From: Candidatus Omnitrophota bacterium
GTDB taxonomy: Bacteria; Omnitrophota; Gorgyraeia; 2-02-FULL-51-18; JAGOUK01
Assembly: GCA_018061225.1 (NCBI GenBank)
Contig: JAGOUK010000003.1
Span: 1 to 22,224 of the forward strand
Reading direction: 5' to 3'
DNA length: 22,224 bases
Positions 6,553 through 13,312 of the stretch are shown one piece after another (the first letter of the stretch is position 1; every line of letters starts with the position of its first letter). Made by a program: the position numbers and the translations under genes. The notes beneath the pieces were generated by a model, which saw only the letters and a program-made list of their open reading frames with translations, ran no database searches and was not told the DNA's origin.

Positions 6553-7857
6553 TTAAGCGCGCTTTTCGATTGGAATGTATGAGTTGATCGTTGGACCGGT
6601 GTAAATTTGCCGGGGTCTTGCGATTTTGAGTCCTGGCGCCATCAACATTTCTCGCCAATTCGCGATCCAGCCCGGCATGCGGCCGATCGCGAACATGACG
6701 GTGAACATATTGATCGGAATTCCAATCGCGCGCAGAATGATCCCGCTGTAAAAATCCACATTGGGATAAAGTTTGCGTTCGATGAAATACGGATCCTGAA
6801 GCGCCGTAGCCTCCAGCTCCTTGGCCAGGTCCAGGAGAGGGTCCTGAATTCCCATTTTGGTTAGTATTTTGTCGCAGGCATTCTTGAGAATTTTGGCCCG
6901 AGGATCAAAATTCTTATAAACGCGGTGTCCGAATCCCATGAGGCGGGATCCTGCTTTTTTGTCCTTCACTTGCGTCACAAAGGACTTGATATCCGTTCCT
7001 TCGGTGTGCAGCTGAGTGAGCATCTCGATGACCGCTTGATTCGCCCCGCCGTGCAGAGGACCCCACAGAGCGCAAATCCCGGATGAAATCGACGCATAGA
7101 GATTTGCCTGACTCGACCCGACCATACGGACCGTGGAAGTGCTGCAGTTCTGCTCGTGGTCGGCATGCAGCACGAGTATCATCTCCAGAGCCCGGACCAC
7201 GTCCGCATCCAATTGATACGGCTCCGCGGGAACCGCGAACATCATATTCAAGAAATTCTCAACATACGACAGACGGTTCAACGGCCCGATGAAGGGCTGG
7301 CCCATTGATTTTTTATGTGAAAACGCTGCGATGGTGCTGACCTTTGAGAGGATACGGATGATGTTCATGTCCGCGTGCTTCAGGCCCGGCTCCAACGAAT
7401 CCGGATAGTAGCTTGAGAGTGAACAAATCATGGACGAAAGGATCGACATGGGATGGGCCGTCACGGGATAACCGGTGAAGAACCGCTTCATGTCCTCGTG
7501 GATCATGGAGTGGTGCGTGATTTGGTTCGAGAACTCGGTCAATTCCTTTTGCGTCGGAAGATTTCCGTACGTGAGCAAATAGGACACTTCCAAAAAAGTG
7601 GACTTTTCGGCAAGCTCTTCGATCGGAATCCCGCGGTACCTCAGAATCCCCTTGTCGCCGTCGATGTAGGTGATCGAACTCAGGCAGGAGCCGCTATTCG
7701 CGTATCCGGGATCCAGAGTAATGGCGCCGGATGCCGCCCGCAAATTAGTGATGTCGATCCCCCGCTCCCCCTCGGAACCCTCGTGAACCGGAAGCTTAAT
7801 AACCTGGTTGTCGGGTAAACGGAGCTCGGCATCACCGATGATTTTGCTGGAAGACAT
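6553..7857 (-). CDS. gltA: Citrate synthase, type II, 434 aa
   Basis: Condenses acetyl-CoA and oxaloacetate to citrate, the entry step of the TCA cycle; cytoplasmic. The length is that of the Gram-negative hexameric type II enzyme, including its N-terminal beta domain (residues 1-50). Catalytic residues are present: His269 in GPLHGGANQAV, His311 in MGFGHRVYKNFDPRAK, and Asp368 in YPNVDFYSGI. HADHEQNCSTSTVRMVGSSQANLYAS (written here only as the region 231-256) is the characteristic core. AAGG lies 4 bp before the ATG, and a good -10/-35 pair lies at 7906-7935, so the gene has its own promoter. It is followed by the convergent small secreted gene with only about 24 bp between, and I see no convincing terminator there. 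Identity secure. Confidence 0.97.
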   Translation of the reverse strand: MSSSKIIGDAELRLPDNQVIKLPVHEGSEGERGIDITNLRAASGAITLDPGYANSGSCLSSITYIDGDKGILRYRGIPIEELAEKSTFLEVSYLLTYGNLPTQKELTEFSNQITHHSMIHEDMKRFFTGYPVTAHPMSILSSMICSLSSYYPDSLEPGLKHADMNIIRILSKVSTIAAFSHKKSMGQPFIGPLNRLSYVENFLNMMFAVPAEPYQLDADVVRALEMILVLHADHEQNCSTSTVRMVGSSQANLYASISSGICALWGPLHGGANQAVIEMLTQLHTEGTDIKSFVTQVKDKKAGSRLMGFGHRVYKNFDPRAKILKNACDKILTKMGIQDPLLDLAKELEATALQDPYFIERKLYPNVDFYSGIILRAIGIPINMFTVMFAIGRMPGWIANWREMLMAPGLKIARPRQIYTGPTINSYIPIEKRA

Positions 7858-7905
7858 AGGACCTTTTTCCCTTCTTGCTCAAAAAACGAGTTGATCGATG
7901 GAAAT

Positions 7906-7935
7906 ATTATACTTGATGGCGGGCGGAAATGTTCA
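7906..7935 (-). promoter_or_regulatory. Putative gltA promoter
   Basis: A perfect -10 TATAAT (7906-7911) lies 18 bp from TGAACA (7930-7935) on the - strand, in the 112-bp gap between the PilZ gene and gltA. The predicted start near 7899 gives a leader of about 40 nt. Confidence 0.6.
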
Positions 7936-7969
7936 GGAAGAAACCCAAACTCGTGCGACGGGAAAGATT

Positions 7970-8356
7970 CTAGAACTTGAGTTCTTGATTCGATGTGTCC
8001 TGCGTGACAAAGCAAACGCCGATATTGTAGGCATCATTCGCCGGATCCTGTTCGAGCCGCACCACGCGGCCCAAGACCCCCTTTTGATAAACCACGGCGC
8101 GCTTTTCAATTTCTTTGCAGATTTGGAGCGTGCGAAGGTCCATGTCCATCCAAACGATGCTGGCGATTTTTGGCAATACTGAGGAGGAAAAGAGGATGCC
8201 GGTTTCGCTCACATTGGCAGTTGTCCCCAGGCGCACCGGACCCTCATCCGCTCCCTCCAGCATCTTAAACTTGACCGGATGACGGAAGTCGAGACGAAAA
8301 TACTCGCGACGATCCTGTCCTTGTTTATCAGCCGTCTTGCGGGATTCAGATTTCAT
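7970..8356 (-). CDS. PilZ-domain protein (c-di-GMP receptor type), 128 aa
   Basis: A single PilZ domain that would bind cyclic di-GMP and pass the signal to a partner, often in motility, pili or exopolysaccharide control. Both ligand motifs are intact: RREYFR (RxxxR, Arg17 and Arg21) and NVSETG (D/NxSxxG, residues 48-53). The remainder fits the six-stranded barrel, and there is no membrane segment. An ATG exists at 8368, but the ATG at 8356 is clearly better. GGAGG lies 5 bp upstream of it, and a strong promoter at 8374-8402 would start transcription at about 8367, making the longer form impossible or leaderless. It lies downstream of the SNase-like gene but has its own promoter. Partner unknown; the coiled-coil sensor with PilJ-like modules is in the same neighbourhood. 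Confidence 0.88.
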   Translation of the reverse strand: MKSESRKTADKQGQDRREYFRLDFRHPVKFKMLEGADEGPVRLGTTANVSETGILFSSSVLPKIASIVWMDMDLRTLQICKEIEKRAVVYQKGVLGRVVRLEQDPANDAYNIGVCFVTQDTSNQELKF

Positions 8357-8373
8357 AAATGCCTCCATCGCGA

Positions 8374-8402
8374 AGTATATAGCTGGCCGGGTGTCATTTC
8401 AA
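8374..8402 (-). promoter_or_regulatory. Strong sigma70-like promoter of the PilZ gene, with inverted repeat over the -35
   Basis: TTGAAA (8397-8402), exactly 17 bp, TATACT (8374-8379): 5/6 at both boxes. Predicted start about 8367, so the leader is about 11 nt and consists mostly of the GGAGG site. GTGTC (8391-8395) and GACAC (8405-8409) form an inverted repeat that brackets the -35 box and could be an operator. Confidence 0.65.
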
Positions 8403-8431
8403 GAGACACAAAAAATATAATCGGATGTGAA

Positions 8432-9151
8432 CTAGAAAAGGTCTGTTTCTTGCGCGTAGGTGTGGCGGCATTCTTTGCAAAACGTGAACCCGGCCGCCTT
8501 GGCCGATACGCTAGAATCGAATCGCTGGAGATGCGCCTTCGGCACTCGATCCAGCGCGTCGCACCCCGCAAAGTGATACTTGTGCGTCATCTGGTCGCCG
8601 ATAAAGACAAAACTCCGGTCGATTTTATTTTCGTATTCCCATAAACCGCTGCCGTCCCGGCGCGCATGCGTGGAGGCCCGCCTCAATTCTTCTGCATGCT
8701 GCAAATTTGGCGGAACGACCAAAAGCTTCGCGTATCCCGACTCGATCATTTTGAGGTTCACAAAAGTGCCGTCTTCCAAATACACAAAGCCTTGGTAGAC
8801 TCCATCCTGATTTTTGATCTGAGAACCGAATTCGACGCGGATGCGTTTCCCTAGAATCAGTTCACGATTGAATGCGGCCGATTGGTTCCCATACTCTCTG
8901 ACCCTGGGGTCCTCATGCGTGAGCGGCGGCGCCGCGATGGACGAGTAGGCCAAGAGAGTTCCCGTATCCAGCCGAAAGGTGTCCCCCGTGAGAACTTCGG
9001 CCACCGTGTAGTAGCGGGGCTGCTGGGTAACGGGCGCAGGATCCGTCGCGGCAAAAGCTGACGCCGACAAGAAGATGCCGCCGACAAACACGGCGATAAG
9101 CGCAAAAGGTTTATTCAGAATCTTGGAGGATTTCAAGCGTATGCTCCGCAT
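8432..9151 (-). CDS. Exported SNase-fold protein with C-terminal Cys/His (Ada-like) metal-binding motif, probably catalytically inactive; 239 aa
   Basis: A Sec signal peptide (basic start, then FALIAVFVGGIFLSASAFA) is followed by an OB-fold like staphylococcal nuclease: VLTGDTFRLDTGTLLAYSS, then YQGFVYLEDGTFVNLKMIESGYAKL. The C-terminal 60 residues carry H-x2-H-x3-C and C-x2-C elements (HKYHFAGC...FCKEC), as in small Zn-binding tails found on many SNase-like proteins. Active-site positions of the nuclease are lost: the Arg35-equivalent is Ala, Asp40 Ala, Glu43 Pro and Arg87 Gln; only the GDT aspartate remains. It is probably a periplasmic binding or structural protein. It is last in the six-gene run and overlaps the ACT gene. 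The ATG at 9151 has AAGG directly against it; TTG at 9136 has GGAG 7 bp upstream and may be the real start, giving a 29-residue signal peptide. Confidence 0.8.
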   Translation of the reverse strand: MRSIRLKSSKILNKPFALIAVFVGGIFLSASAFAATDPAPVTQQPRYYTVAEVLTGDTFRLDTGTLLAYSSIAAPPLTHEDPRVREYGNQSAAFNRELILGKRIRVEFGSQIKNQDGVYQGFVYLEDGTFVNLKMIESGYAKLLVVPPNLQHAEELRRASTHARRDGSGLWEYENKIDRSFVFIGDQMTHKYHFAGCDALDRVPKAHLQRFDSSVSAKAAGFTFCKECRHTYAQETDLF

Positions 9152-9521
9152 CCTTGGTCTTCAGCACCAGCATCGCCGTATCCAGATTGGGATTGGCCGT
9201 GCAATACGCGTACTCAATATTGTCATCAGCGCGCGCCAGGGTGGACGAAATCCTGCCCAGAGAACCAGCCTCATTCGAGATGTCCACGATCACCACTTTT
9301 TGACTGATGATGTACAACCCTTCTTCTTCAAGGAGGATGAGCGCCTTGGTGGGGTTGTCGGCGATCAGCCGGATAATGGAATGATCGACCGTGTCGTGAA
9401 TCGACATCGAATAAATATTCACTCCGGTGCTGCCGAGGGCGTAGCAAATCTTGGCCATGCGGCCCGGTTTGTTCTCAGCAAAGACGGAGAGCTGGGTTTC
9501 GACGCGGCATCCAAATCGCAT
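9111..9521 (-). CDS. Protein of two tandem ACT domains, 136 aa
   Basis: Two ACT folds in a row, with no catalytic domain: residues about 8-70 (QLSVFAENKPGRMAKICYAL, then VNIYSMSIHDT) and about 74-134 (VVIVDISNEAGSLGRISSTL, then IEYAYC). The 'NKPG.(M/L)..I...L...GVNI' pattern with a Gly at the strand-helix turn is the ligand-binding signature of ACT domains, which bind amino acids and control enzymes of amino-acid metabolism. Stand-alone double-ACT proteins are common but mostly uncharacterised. It begins 4 bp after the tautomerase stop, has no clear ribosome site and is probably translationally coupled. The SNase-like gene starts inside its 3' end. Target enzyme unknown. Confidence 0.85.
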   Translation of the reverse strand: MRFGCRVETQLSVFAENKPGRMAKICYALGSTGVNIYSMSIHDTVDHSIIRLIADNPTKALILLEEEGLYIISQKVVIVDISNEAGSLGRISSTLARADDNIEYAYCTANPNLDTAMLVLKTKDAEHTLEILQDSE

Positions 9522-9525
9522 AGAC

Positions 9526-9714
9526 TTATTTGTTCGAGCTCAAAAAATCGTCCCCAATAGCCCAATTGTCCCGACTCACCTCTTCGATGACAAGGTAAGT
9601 GGCCTTCTTGGGCTTGCCGGCCACTTTTAACAGCGTGTCCGAAAATTCTTTGGCGATCTGAGACTTCTGTTCCGGAGTGAGCTTCCCGCCCACCTGAAGA
9701 TGTATGTATGGCAT
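9526..9714 (-). CDS. 4-oxalocrotonate tautomerase family protein, 62 aa
   Basis: Met-Pro start, so that Pro becomes the N-terminal catalytic base after Met removal, followed by the beta-alpha-beta subunit of the tautomerase superfamily (strand PYIHLQV, helix PEQKSQIAKEFSDTLLKVAG, strand ATYLVIEEV, then NWAIGDDFLS). Length matches the 4-OT subfamily, which assembles as hexamers. Compared with classical 4-OT the Arg11 position is Leu/Lys and Arg39 is Tyr, so it is unlikely to act on oxalocrotonate itself. The 'VIEEV..DNW.(I/V)G' end resembles YwhB/DmpI-like variants of unknown substrate. GGAGG sits 4 bp before the ATG. It lies between the thioesterase (22 bp away) and the ACT gene in one transcript. 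Confidence 0.85.
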   Translation of the reverse strand: MPYIHLQVGGKLTPEQKSQIAKEFSDTLLKVAGKPKKATYLVIEEVSRDNWAIGDDFLSSNK

Positions 9715-9736
9715 TCGACCTCCTTAATTAATTCTC

Positions 9737-10192
9737 TTAAGCGCCGACCGTCGACGCGGCCGCGGCCGTTTTGAGGCATTTGGCTTCCGCCTCCGCGACC
9801 ACTCGACCAGAAGCATCGCGAGCTTCGGCTCGCGTGGTGACCAACCTTTTTTGTGCGGCCACAATCCAAGCCCTGATCCGAAGCGGTTCGCCAATCTTAG
9901 CCGCGTGCTTGAGGCGGACCGTGATCTCAACCGACACGGCCGGCATTCCCGCCAGCCAAACGGCATTGACCATGGCCTCATCCAGGACCAGCGACATAAT
10001 CCCCCCGTGCAGAAGATCACGGTAACCCTGATGATCCTTGACCGGCATGTACTGGGCCTCAACCCCTTCTTCGGTCTTCGTGAAGCGCAACCTGAGGCCG
10101 ATGGGATTTTTTTCGCCGCACCCGAAGCAGTGACGATCATCCTCTAGGTTCAGGGCCCCCGAAGAAACGCCCGTCTGACCCTGCCCCATCAT
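9737..10192 (-). CDS. PaaI-type hotdog thioesterase, about 151 aa
   Basis: A hotdog-fold acyl-CoA thioesterase candidate. The N-terminal HCFGCGEKNPIGLRLRF segment and the LHGGIMSLVLDEAM helix are the marks of the PaaI/YbgC-related family; the Asp/Glu of the helix is the usual catalytic acid. The open frame extends to 10237 inside the IMPase gene, but I place the start at the ATG pair 10192/10189. GAGG precedes them by 4 and 7 bp, and the first ATG overlaps the IMPase TAA, giving translational coupling; the hotdog alignment also begins after that point. Substrate unknown. Confidence 0.85.
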   Translation of the reverse strand: MMGQGQTGVSSGALNLEDDRHCFGCGEKNPIGLRLRFTKTEEGVEAQYMPVKDHQGYRDLLHGGIMSLVLDEAMVNAVWLAGMPAVSVEITVRLKHAAKIGEPLRIRAWIVAAQKRLVTTRAEARDASGRVVAEAEAKCLKTAAAASTVGA

Positions 10193-11058
10193 TATACCTC
10201 GCGGCGGCTCCGCGCGGACTTGCCGCGGGCTGCCCATTCATCCGCCGCTAGCAACGGCACGCCCGAGAGTATCTTGAGCAATTCCCGGTGCACCATGGGG
10301 TTAGCTGCCAACATATCGCCTCGCCGGATGCCGTCAGCGCCGCCGCGGAAGTCCGTGACTTTGCCGCCAGCTTCCTCAACAATGACCACAGCCGCCGCGA
10401 TATCCCAGTCATGCAGGCCCATTTCCCAGAACCCGTCAAAACGCCCGCAGGCCGTGTAGCAAAGATCGATGGCCGCGGAGCCCATGCGCCGCACGCCCGC
10501 GCAGGCATGAAATACTTTACGGAAGGAGGCATTGTAGGGCTCGAAGCGGTCAGCCATGTGAAAAGCGAACCCCGTCGCCAAAAAGCCGTCCTTCACCCGA
10601 TTGGCGGAGACACGGATGCGGCGGCCGTTCAAAAAGGCGCCATGCCCCTTGGCCGCATAGAACCACTCATCATGCAGCGGATCATAGACCACTCCGAGCA
10701 CGTAGCGTCCGTTCTCTTCCAGACCGACAGAAATACAAAAAGCCGGGAGATGGTGAATAAAATTGGACGTTCCGTCGATCGGATCGATCACCCAGCGGCG
10801 CTCCGCGTCCACGGAGAGACCGTCCTCTTCGCACAAAAAACCGTAGGACGGAAAGACCCGGCTCAACTCCCGCACCAGAATATCCTGGGAACCTTTGTCC
10901 ACCACCGTCACAAAGTCATTCTTGGACTTGGAGCTGATATCTCCGCCGGCCAACCGGCCGTAATGACGGCGGATGAGCTTGGCGGATTTTTGGACCGCGG
11001 CACGAACAGCTGAATAATGGCGCGCGGGTGACGTGAATTTTTGGGAAGACGGGGTCAT
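10192..11058 (-). CDS. Inositol monophosphatase-family phosphatase (SuhB-like), 288 aa
   Basis: Mg-dependent sugar- or inositol-phosphate phosphatase. Metal-site motifs are complete: CEED (Glu77/78), WVIDPIDGTSNFIH (Asp92, Asp95) and HDWDIAAA (Asp219). FVTVVDKGSQ near 49-58 is the N-terminal family motif. The family acts on inositol-1-P, histidinol-P, PAP or fructose-1,6-bisphosphate, and the sequence does not decide among these; SuhB/ImpA-like is the default. The C-terminal tail is Arg/Ser-rich. The ATG overlaps the HAD gene stop in an ATGA. Pairing with another phosphatase (the HAD protein) suggests sugar-phosphate chemistry, but that is inference. Confidence 0.88.
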   Translation of the reverse strand: MTPSSQKFTSPARHYSAVRAAVQKSAKLIRRHYGRLAGGDISSKSKNDFVTVVDKGSQDILVRELSRVFPSYGFLCEEDGLSVDAERRWVIDPIDGTSNFIHHLPAFCISVGLEENGRYVLGVVYDPLHDEWFYAAKGHGAFLNGRRIRVSANRVKDGFLATGFAFHMADRFEPYNASFRKVFHACAGVRRMGSAAIDLCYTACGRFDGFWEMGLHDWDIAAAVVIVEEAGGKVTDFRGGADGIRRGDMLAANPMVHRELLKILSGVPLLAADEWAARGKSARSRREV

Positions 11059-11687
11059 GCGTGCACTCCGTGTTTTTTGAGCGCCCGTTTGAGTCCCGAC
11101 GCATGTTTGAAGGTATGGACATGAACACCGTGGGCCGCCGCGGCGTCAGTGAAGTCTGAACGGTCGTCCGTGTAAAAGATCTCATGCTTCTTCGCCTTAG
11201 AAACAGCAAGGGCTCCGCGAAACATTTTGCGCTCCGGTTTGCGCGTTTTGATCTTGTATGAGAGAACGTGATGATGAAAATGCTTCATCACGGGATACGT
11301 CTTGGCAATATGGTCAAAATGAAGCTTATTGGTGTTTGAGACGAGGATGAGTCTGAATCCCCGCTTCCGAAGATCCCGGATAAGGCGGCTCACTTCCCGG
11401 TTCTCTTTGAAGATATCGTTCCAGATCTCGCCGAATTCCAAATAGGACAACCGCTTCCATTCAAAGTGTTTCTTGAGCATCCGGTACAGACGCATCGCGT
11501 TGACTTCCCCGGTATCGCAAGCAGCCTCAAGCCAAGGCCGCTCCTTAAAAAATCGGCGGATCGCCAGGACTTCGGTGCCGTGCCGGGACAGCCGCTTAAA
11601 GGCGGGGCCAAAATCAAACGGCAGGATCACGTTGCCAAGATCGAACCAGATGGTGCGGAGCTGGGTTTGTGGAAGTATTTTTGACAA
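11055..11687 (-). CDS. HAD-superfamily hydrolase (YihX-like), 210 aa
   Basis: Motif I is IWFDLGNVI (nucleophile Asp16), the DLGNV variant used by YihX-type glucose-1-phosphate phosphatases and haloacid-dehalogenase relatives. Motif II is LILVSNTNKLH, motif III the Lys of TRKPERKMF, motif IV FYTDDRSD. A helical cap lies between motifs I and II (about 30-100). It heads the six-gene run. The start is TTG at 11687; no ATG or GTG lies between the promoter and motif I, and there is no Shine-Dalgarno site, while an extended -10 box ends 6 bp upstream. The message is therefore probably leaderless. Substrate not known. Confidence 0.82.
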   Translation of the reverse strand: MSKILPQTQLRTIWFDLGNVILPFDFGPAFKRLSRHGTEVLAIRRFFKERPWLEAACDTGEVNAMRLYRMLKKHFEWKRLSYLEFGEIWNDIFKENREVSRLIRDLRKRGFRLILVSNTNKLHFDHIAKTYPVMKHFHHHVLSYKIKTRKPERKMFRGALAVSKAKKHEIFYTDDRSDFTDAAAAHGVHVHTFKHASGLKRALKKHGVHA

Positions 11688-11693
11688 GGCGTC

Positions 11694-11702
11694 ATTATAA
11701 CA
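11694..11702 (-). promoter_or_regulatory. Extended -10 promoter of the HAD-to-SNase operon
   Basis: TGTTATAAT on the - strand is a perfect extended -10 (TGn plus TATAAT). The -35 region is poor, as is usual for this promoter class. Predicted start is about 11687, the first base of the TTG start codon. Confidence 0.6.
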
Positions 11703-11734
11703 TAGGGGTTAGCGTGCCTTGAGATGCCGCTCTG

Positions 11735-11743
11735 TGCTACGAT
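11735..11743 (+). promoter_or_regulatory. Putative extended -10 promoter of the ABC exporter operon
   Basis: TGCTACGAT on the + strand (TGn plus a 4/6 -10 box) would start transcription near 11750, about 10 nt before the ATG at 11761. No Shine-Dalgarno sequence lies in this A/T-rich leader. It is back to back with the HAD promoter in a 73-bp spacer. Confidence 0.35.
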
Positions 11744-11760
11744 AGCGAATCTAAAAAATT

Positions 11761-12489
11761 ATGACCACCACTCCAGCAGTACAAGTCGAAGGACTCCACA
11801 AGCATTACAAGGATCTGCACGCGCTCAAAGGAATTTCTTTTGAGGTGCAGGCCGGAGACTTTTTTGCATTCCTGGGCCCAAACGGCGCGGGCAAGACAAC
11901 CACCCTGCAGTGCATCACGGGATTATCCAACTTTTCACAAGGCTCGATTCGCGTCTTCGGCCATGATGTCGTCAAAGACTATCGCGCCGCGCGGCGCCTC
12001 ATCGGCCTCTGCGGTCAAGAGTTCAACTTTGATCCGTTTTTGGACATTTTTCAACTGCTTGTTTATCAAGCGGGTTACTTTGGCATGTCGGGCACGGAAG
12101 CGCAGGACCGCGCGGAACTCTTGCTAAAGCGCTTCAAGTTGTGGGAAAAGAAAAAGGGTGACTTCCGCGCCCTCTCCGGCGGCATGAAGCGGCGTCTTCT
12201 CATCTGCCGGGCTCTGGTGCACAATCCCAAAGTGCTCATTCTGGACGAGCCCACCGCCGGCGCGGACCTCGAATTGCGTCACCATATCTGGGAATATCTC
12301 AAAGAAATCAACGCGCAAGGAGCAACCATTCTTTTGACCACCCACTACATGGAAGAGGCAGAATCCCTGTCCAAAACGATCGCCATCATTCATCAGGGCT
12401 CCATCGCCCGCATCGGAGAAAAAACTGAAGTGCTCAAAGGCCGTTCTTTGGAACATGTCTTTTTGGAGTTGACCCGCAGTGAAGAATGA
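11761..12489 (+). CDS. ABC transporter ATP-binding subunit (NodI/YadG type), 242 aa
   Basis: The ATPase of an ABC-2-type exporter. Walker A GPNGAGKTT (39-47), Q-loop Gln86, signature LSGGMKRR (138-145), Walker B VLILDE (158-163) and H-loop His195 in TTHYMEEAE are all present, so it should hydrolyse ATP. Similarity is to NodI, DrrA and YadG, whose partners move lipids, oligosaccharides or drugs outward. The permease follows with an 11-bp overlap, making a two-gene exporter. The cargo is unknown; the neighbours give no hint. Confidence 0.92.
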   Translation: MTTTPAVQVEGLHKHYKDLHALKGISFEVQAGDFFAFLGPNGAGKTTTLQCITGLSNFSQGSIRVFGHDVVKDYRAARRLIGLCGQEFNFDPFLDIFQLLVYQAGYFGMSGTEAQDRAELLLKRFKLWEKKKGDFRALSGGMKRRLLICRALVHNPKVLILDEPTAGADLELRHHIWEYLKEINAQGATILLTTHYMEEAESLSKTIAIIHQGSIARIGEKTEVLKGRSLEHVFLELTRSEE

Positions 12490-13285
12490 TCCTGTCGTGA
12501 CCGCCGCCGCGCCCAAAACATCCCGCTGGATAGGGCTCTGGTCTCTATCGAAGCGTGAGATCCTGCGCTACCTCATCGTCGCGCCGCAGACTCTCCTGCC
12601 GCCGGTAGTAACCTCATTCCTTTTCCTGTTTATCTTCGGGCTGTCCGTCGGTCAAAACGTGGAAGTGGGAACACACGCCTCCAGCTACGCGGCCTTCATC
12701 GTGCCGGGCCTCATCGCCATGCAATTAATCTCCGGATCGTTCGAAAACACCAGCTCGTCACTTTTCATTGCCCGCTGGCACAACCACATCCAGGAAGTGC
12801 TTCTGTCCCCGCTCTCCTACCTCGAAATGGTCCTGGGGCTTCTGGCGGGCGGCGTCAGCCGAGGCATCTTGAACGCGCTCGGCGTGTACTTGATTTCGCT
12901 CATCTTTGTTCCGGCGATGGTGGTCCATCCGCTTTACCTGCTCTACTTCGCCGTCGCGCTAACGGTGACTTTTTCGTGCCTGGGGATGATGGCCGCGTTG
13001 TGGGCCAATAATTTCGGGATGCTCAGCGTGTGGAGCACCTATGTTGTGACGCCGCTCGTGTATCTGGGGGGCGTGTTTACGCCGATGGATATGCTGCCGC
13101 AAAAGGTTCAATGGCTGGTCCATTGGAATCCGCTGCATTATCTTGTGAGCGGGGTGCGGTTCAGCGTGACGGGTCAGGTGGAGGCGGCGCCCGCTGTCTG
13201 CGCCGTGATCGCCGGAGTGCTGGCCGTCGGGACTTTGAGCCTGACGGCGCATCTTTTTAAAATCGGTTACCGGCTCCGCAGTTAA
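12479..13285 (+). CDS. ABC-2 type permease (NodJ/YadH type), 268 aa
   Basis: A membrane subunit with about six helices: roughly 35-58, 72-95, 110-140, 145-170, 178-200 and 235-260. The pattern VPGLIAMQLISGSF near the second helix and TPLVYLGGVFTPMDMLP...LVHWNPLHYLVSGVR at the C-terminal part are hallmarks of the ABC-2 permease family that pairs with NodI/YadG ATPases. The start is GTG at 12479, inside the ATPase gene, with TTGGAG about 10 bp upstream; a second in-frame GTG at 12497 is possible but has a weaker site. It converges on gshA with 15 bp between stops. Confidence 0.9.
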   Translation: MKNDPVVTAAAPKTSRWIGLWSLSKREILRYLIVAPQTLLPPVVTSFLFLFIFGLSVGQNVEVGTHASSYAAFIVPGLIAMQLISGSFENTSSSLFIARWHNHIQEVLLSPLSYLEMVLGLLAGGVSRGILNALGVYLISLIFVPAMVVHPLYLLYFAVALTVTFSCLGMMAALWANNFGMLSVWSTYVVTPLVYLGGVFTPMDMLPQKVQWLVHWNPLHYLVSGVRFSVTGQVEAAPAVCAVIAGVLAVGTLSLTAHLFKIGYRLRS

Positions 13286-13287
13286 CC

Positions 13288-13312
13288 GTCCGGCTAGCGG
13301 TTAAAGCCGGAC
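13288..13312. terminator. Stem-loop between the convergent ABC permease and gshA genes
   Basis: GTCCGGC (13288-13294) pairs perfectly with GCCGGAC (13306-13312) over an 11-base loop. It covers the gshA stop and last codons and begins 3 bp after the permease stop. Neither side has a strong T run, so it is a candidate bidirectional terminator or transcript-end stabiliser only. Confidence 0.45.

Noticed and set aside
6555..6580. Weak CGCG/CGCG stem followed by CTTTT as a terminator for the small secreted gene
   Set aside because: The stem is only 4 bp and lies within the gltA 3' end; too weak to call.
8391..8416. Hairpin followed by an A run as a terminator for the SNase-like gene
   Set aside because: On the - strand the U run precedes the stem instead of following it, and the stem is only 5 bp; an operator is the better reading.
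10185..10200. TATAAT at the IMPase/thioesterase junction (in GGTATAATGATGG) as a promoter
   Set aside because: It overlaps the start codons, so any transcript would begin inside the thioesterase gene; it is explained by the stop/start overlap.
10193..10237. N-terminal extension of the thioesterase
   Set aside because: It overlaps the IMPase 3' end; ATG 10192/10189 has a GAGG site and matches the family start.
10288..11013. 241-codon + strand frame opposite the IMPase gene
   Set aside because: The opposite strand carries intact IMPase metal motifs; the + frame has no recognisable domain or ribosome site.
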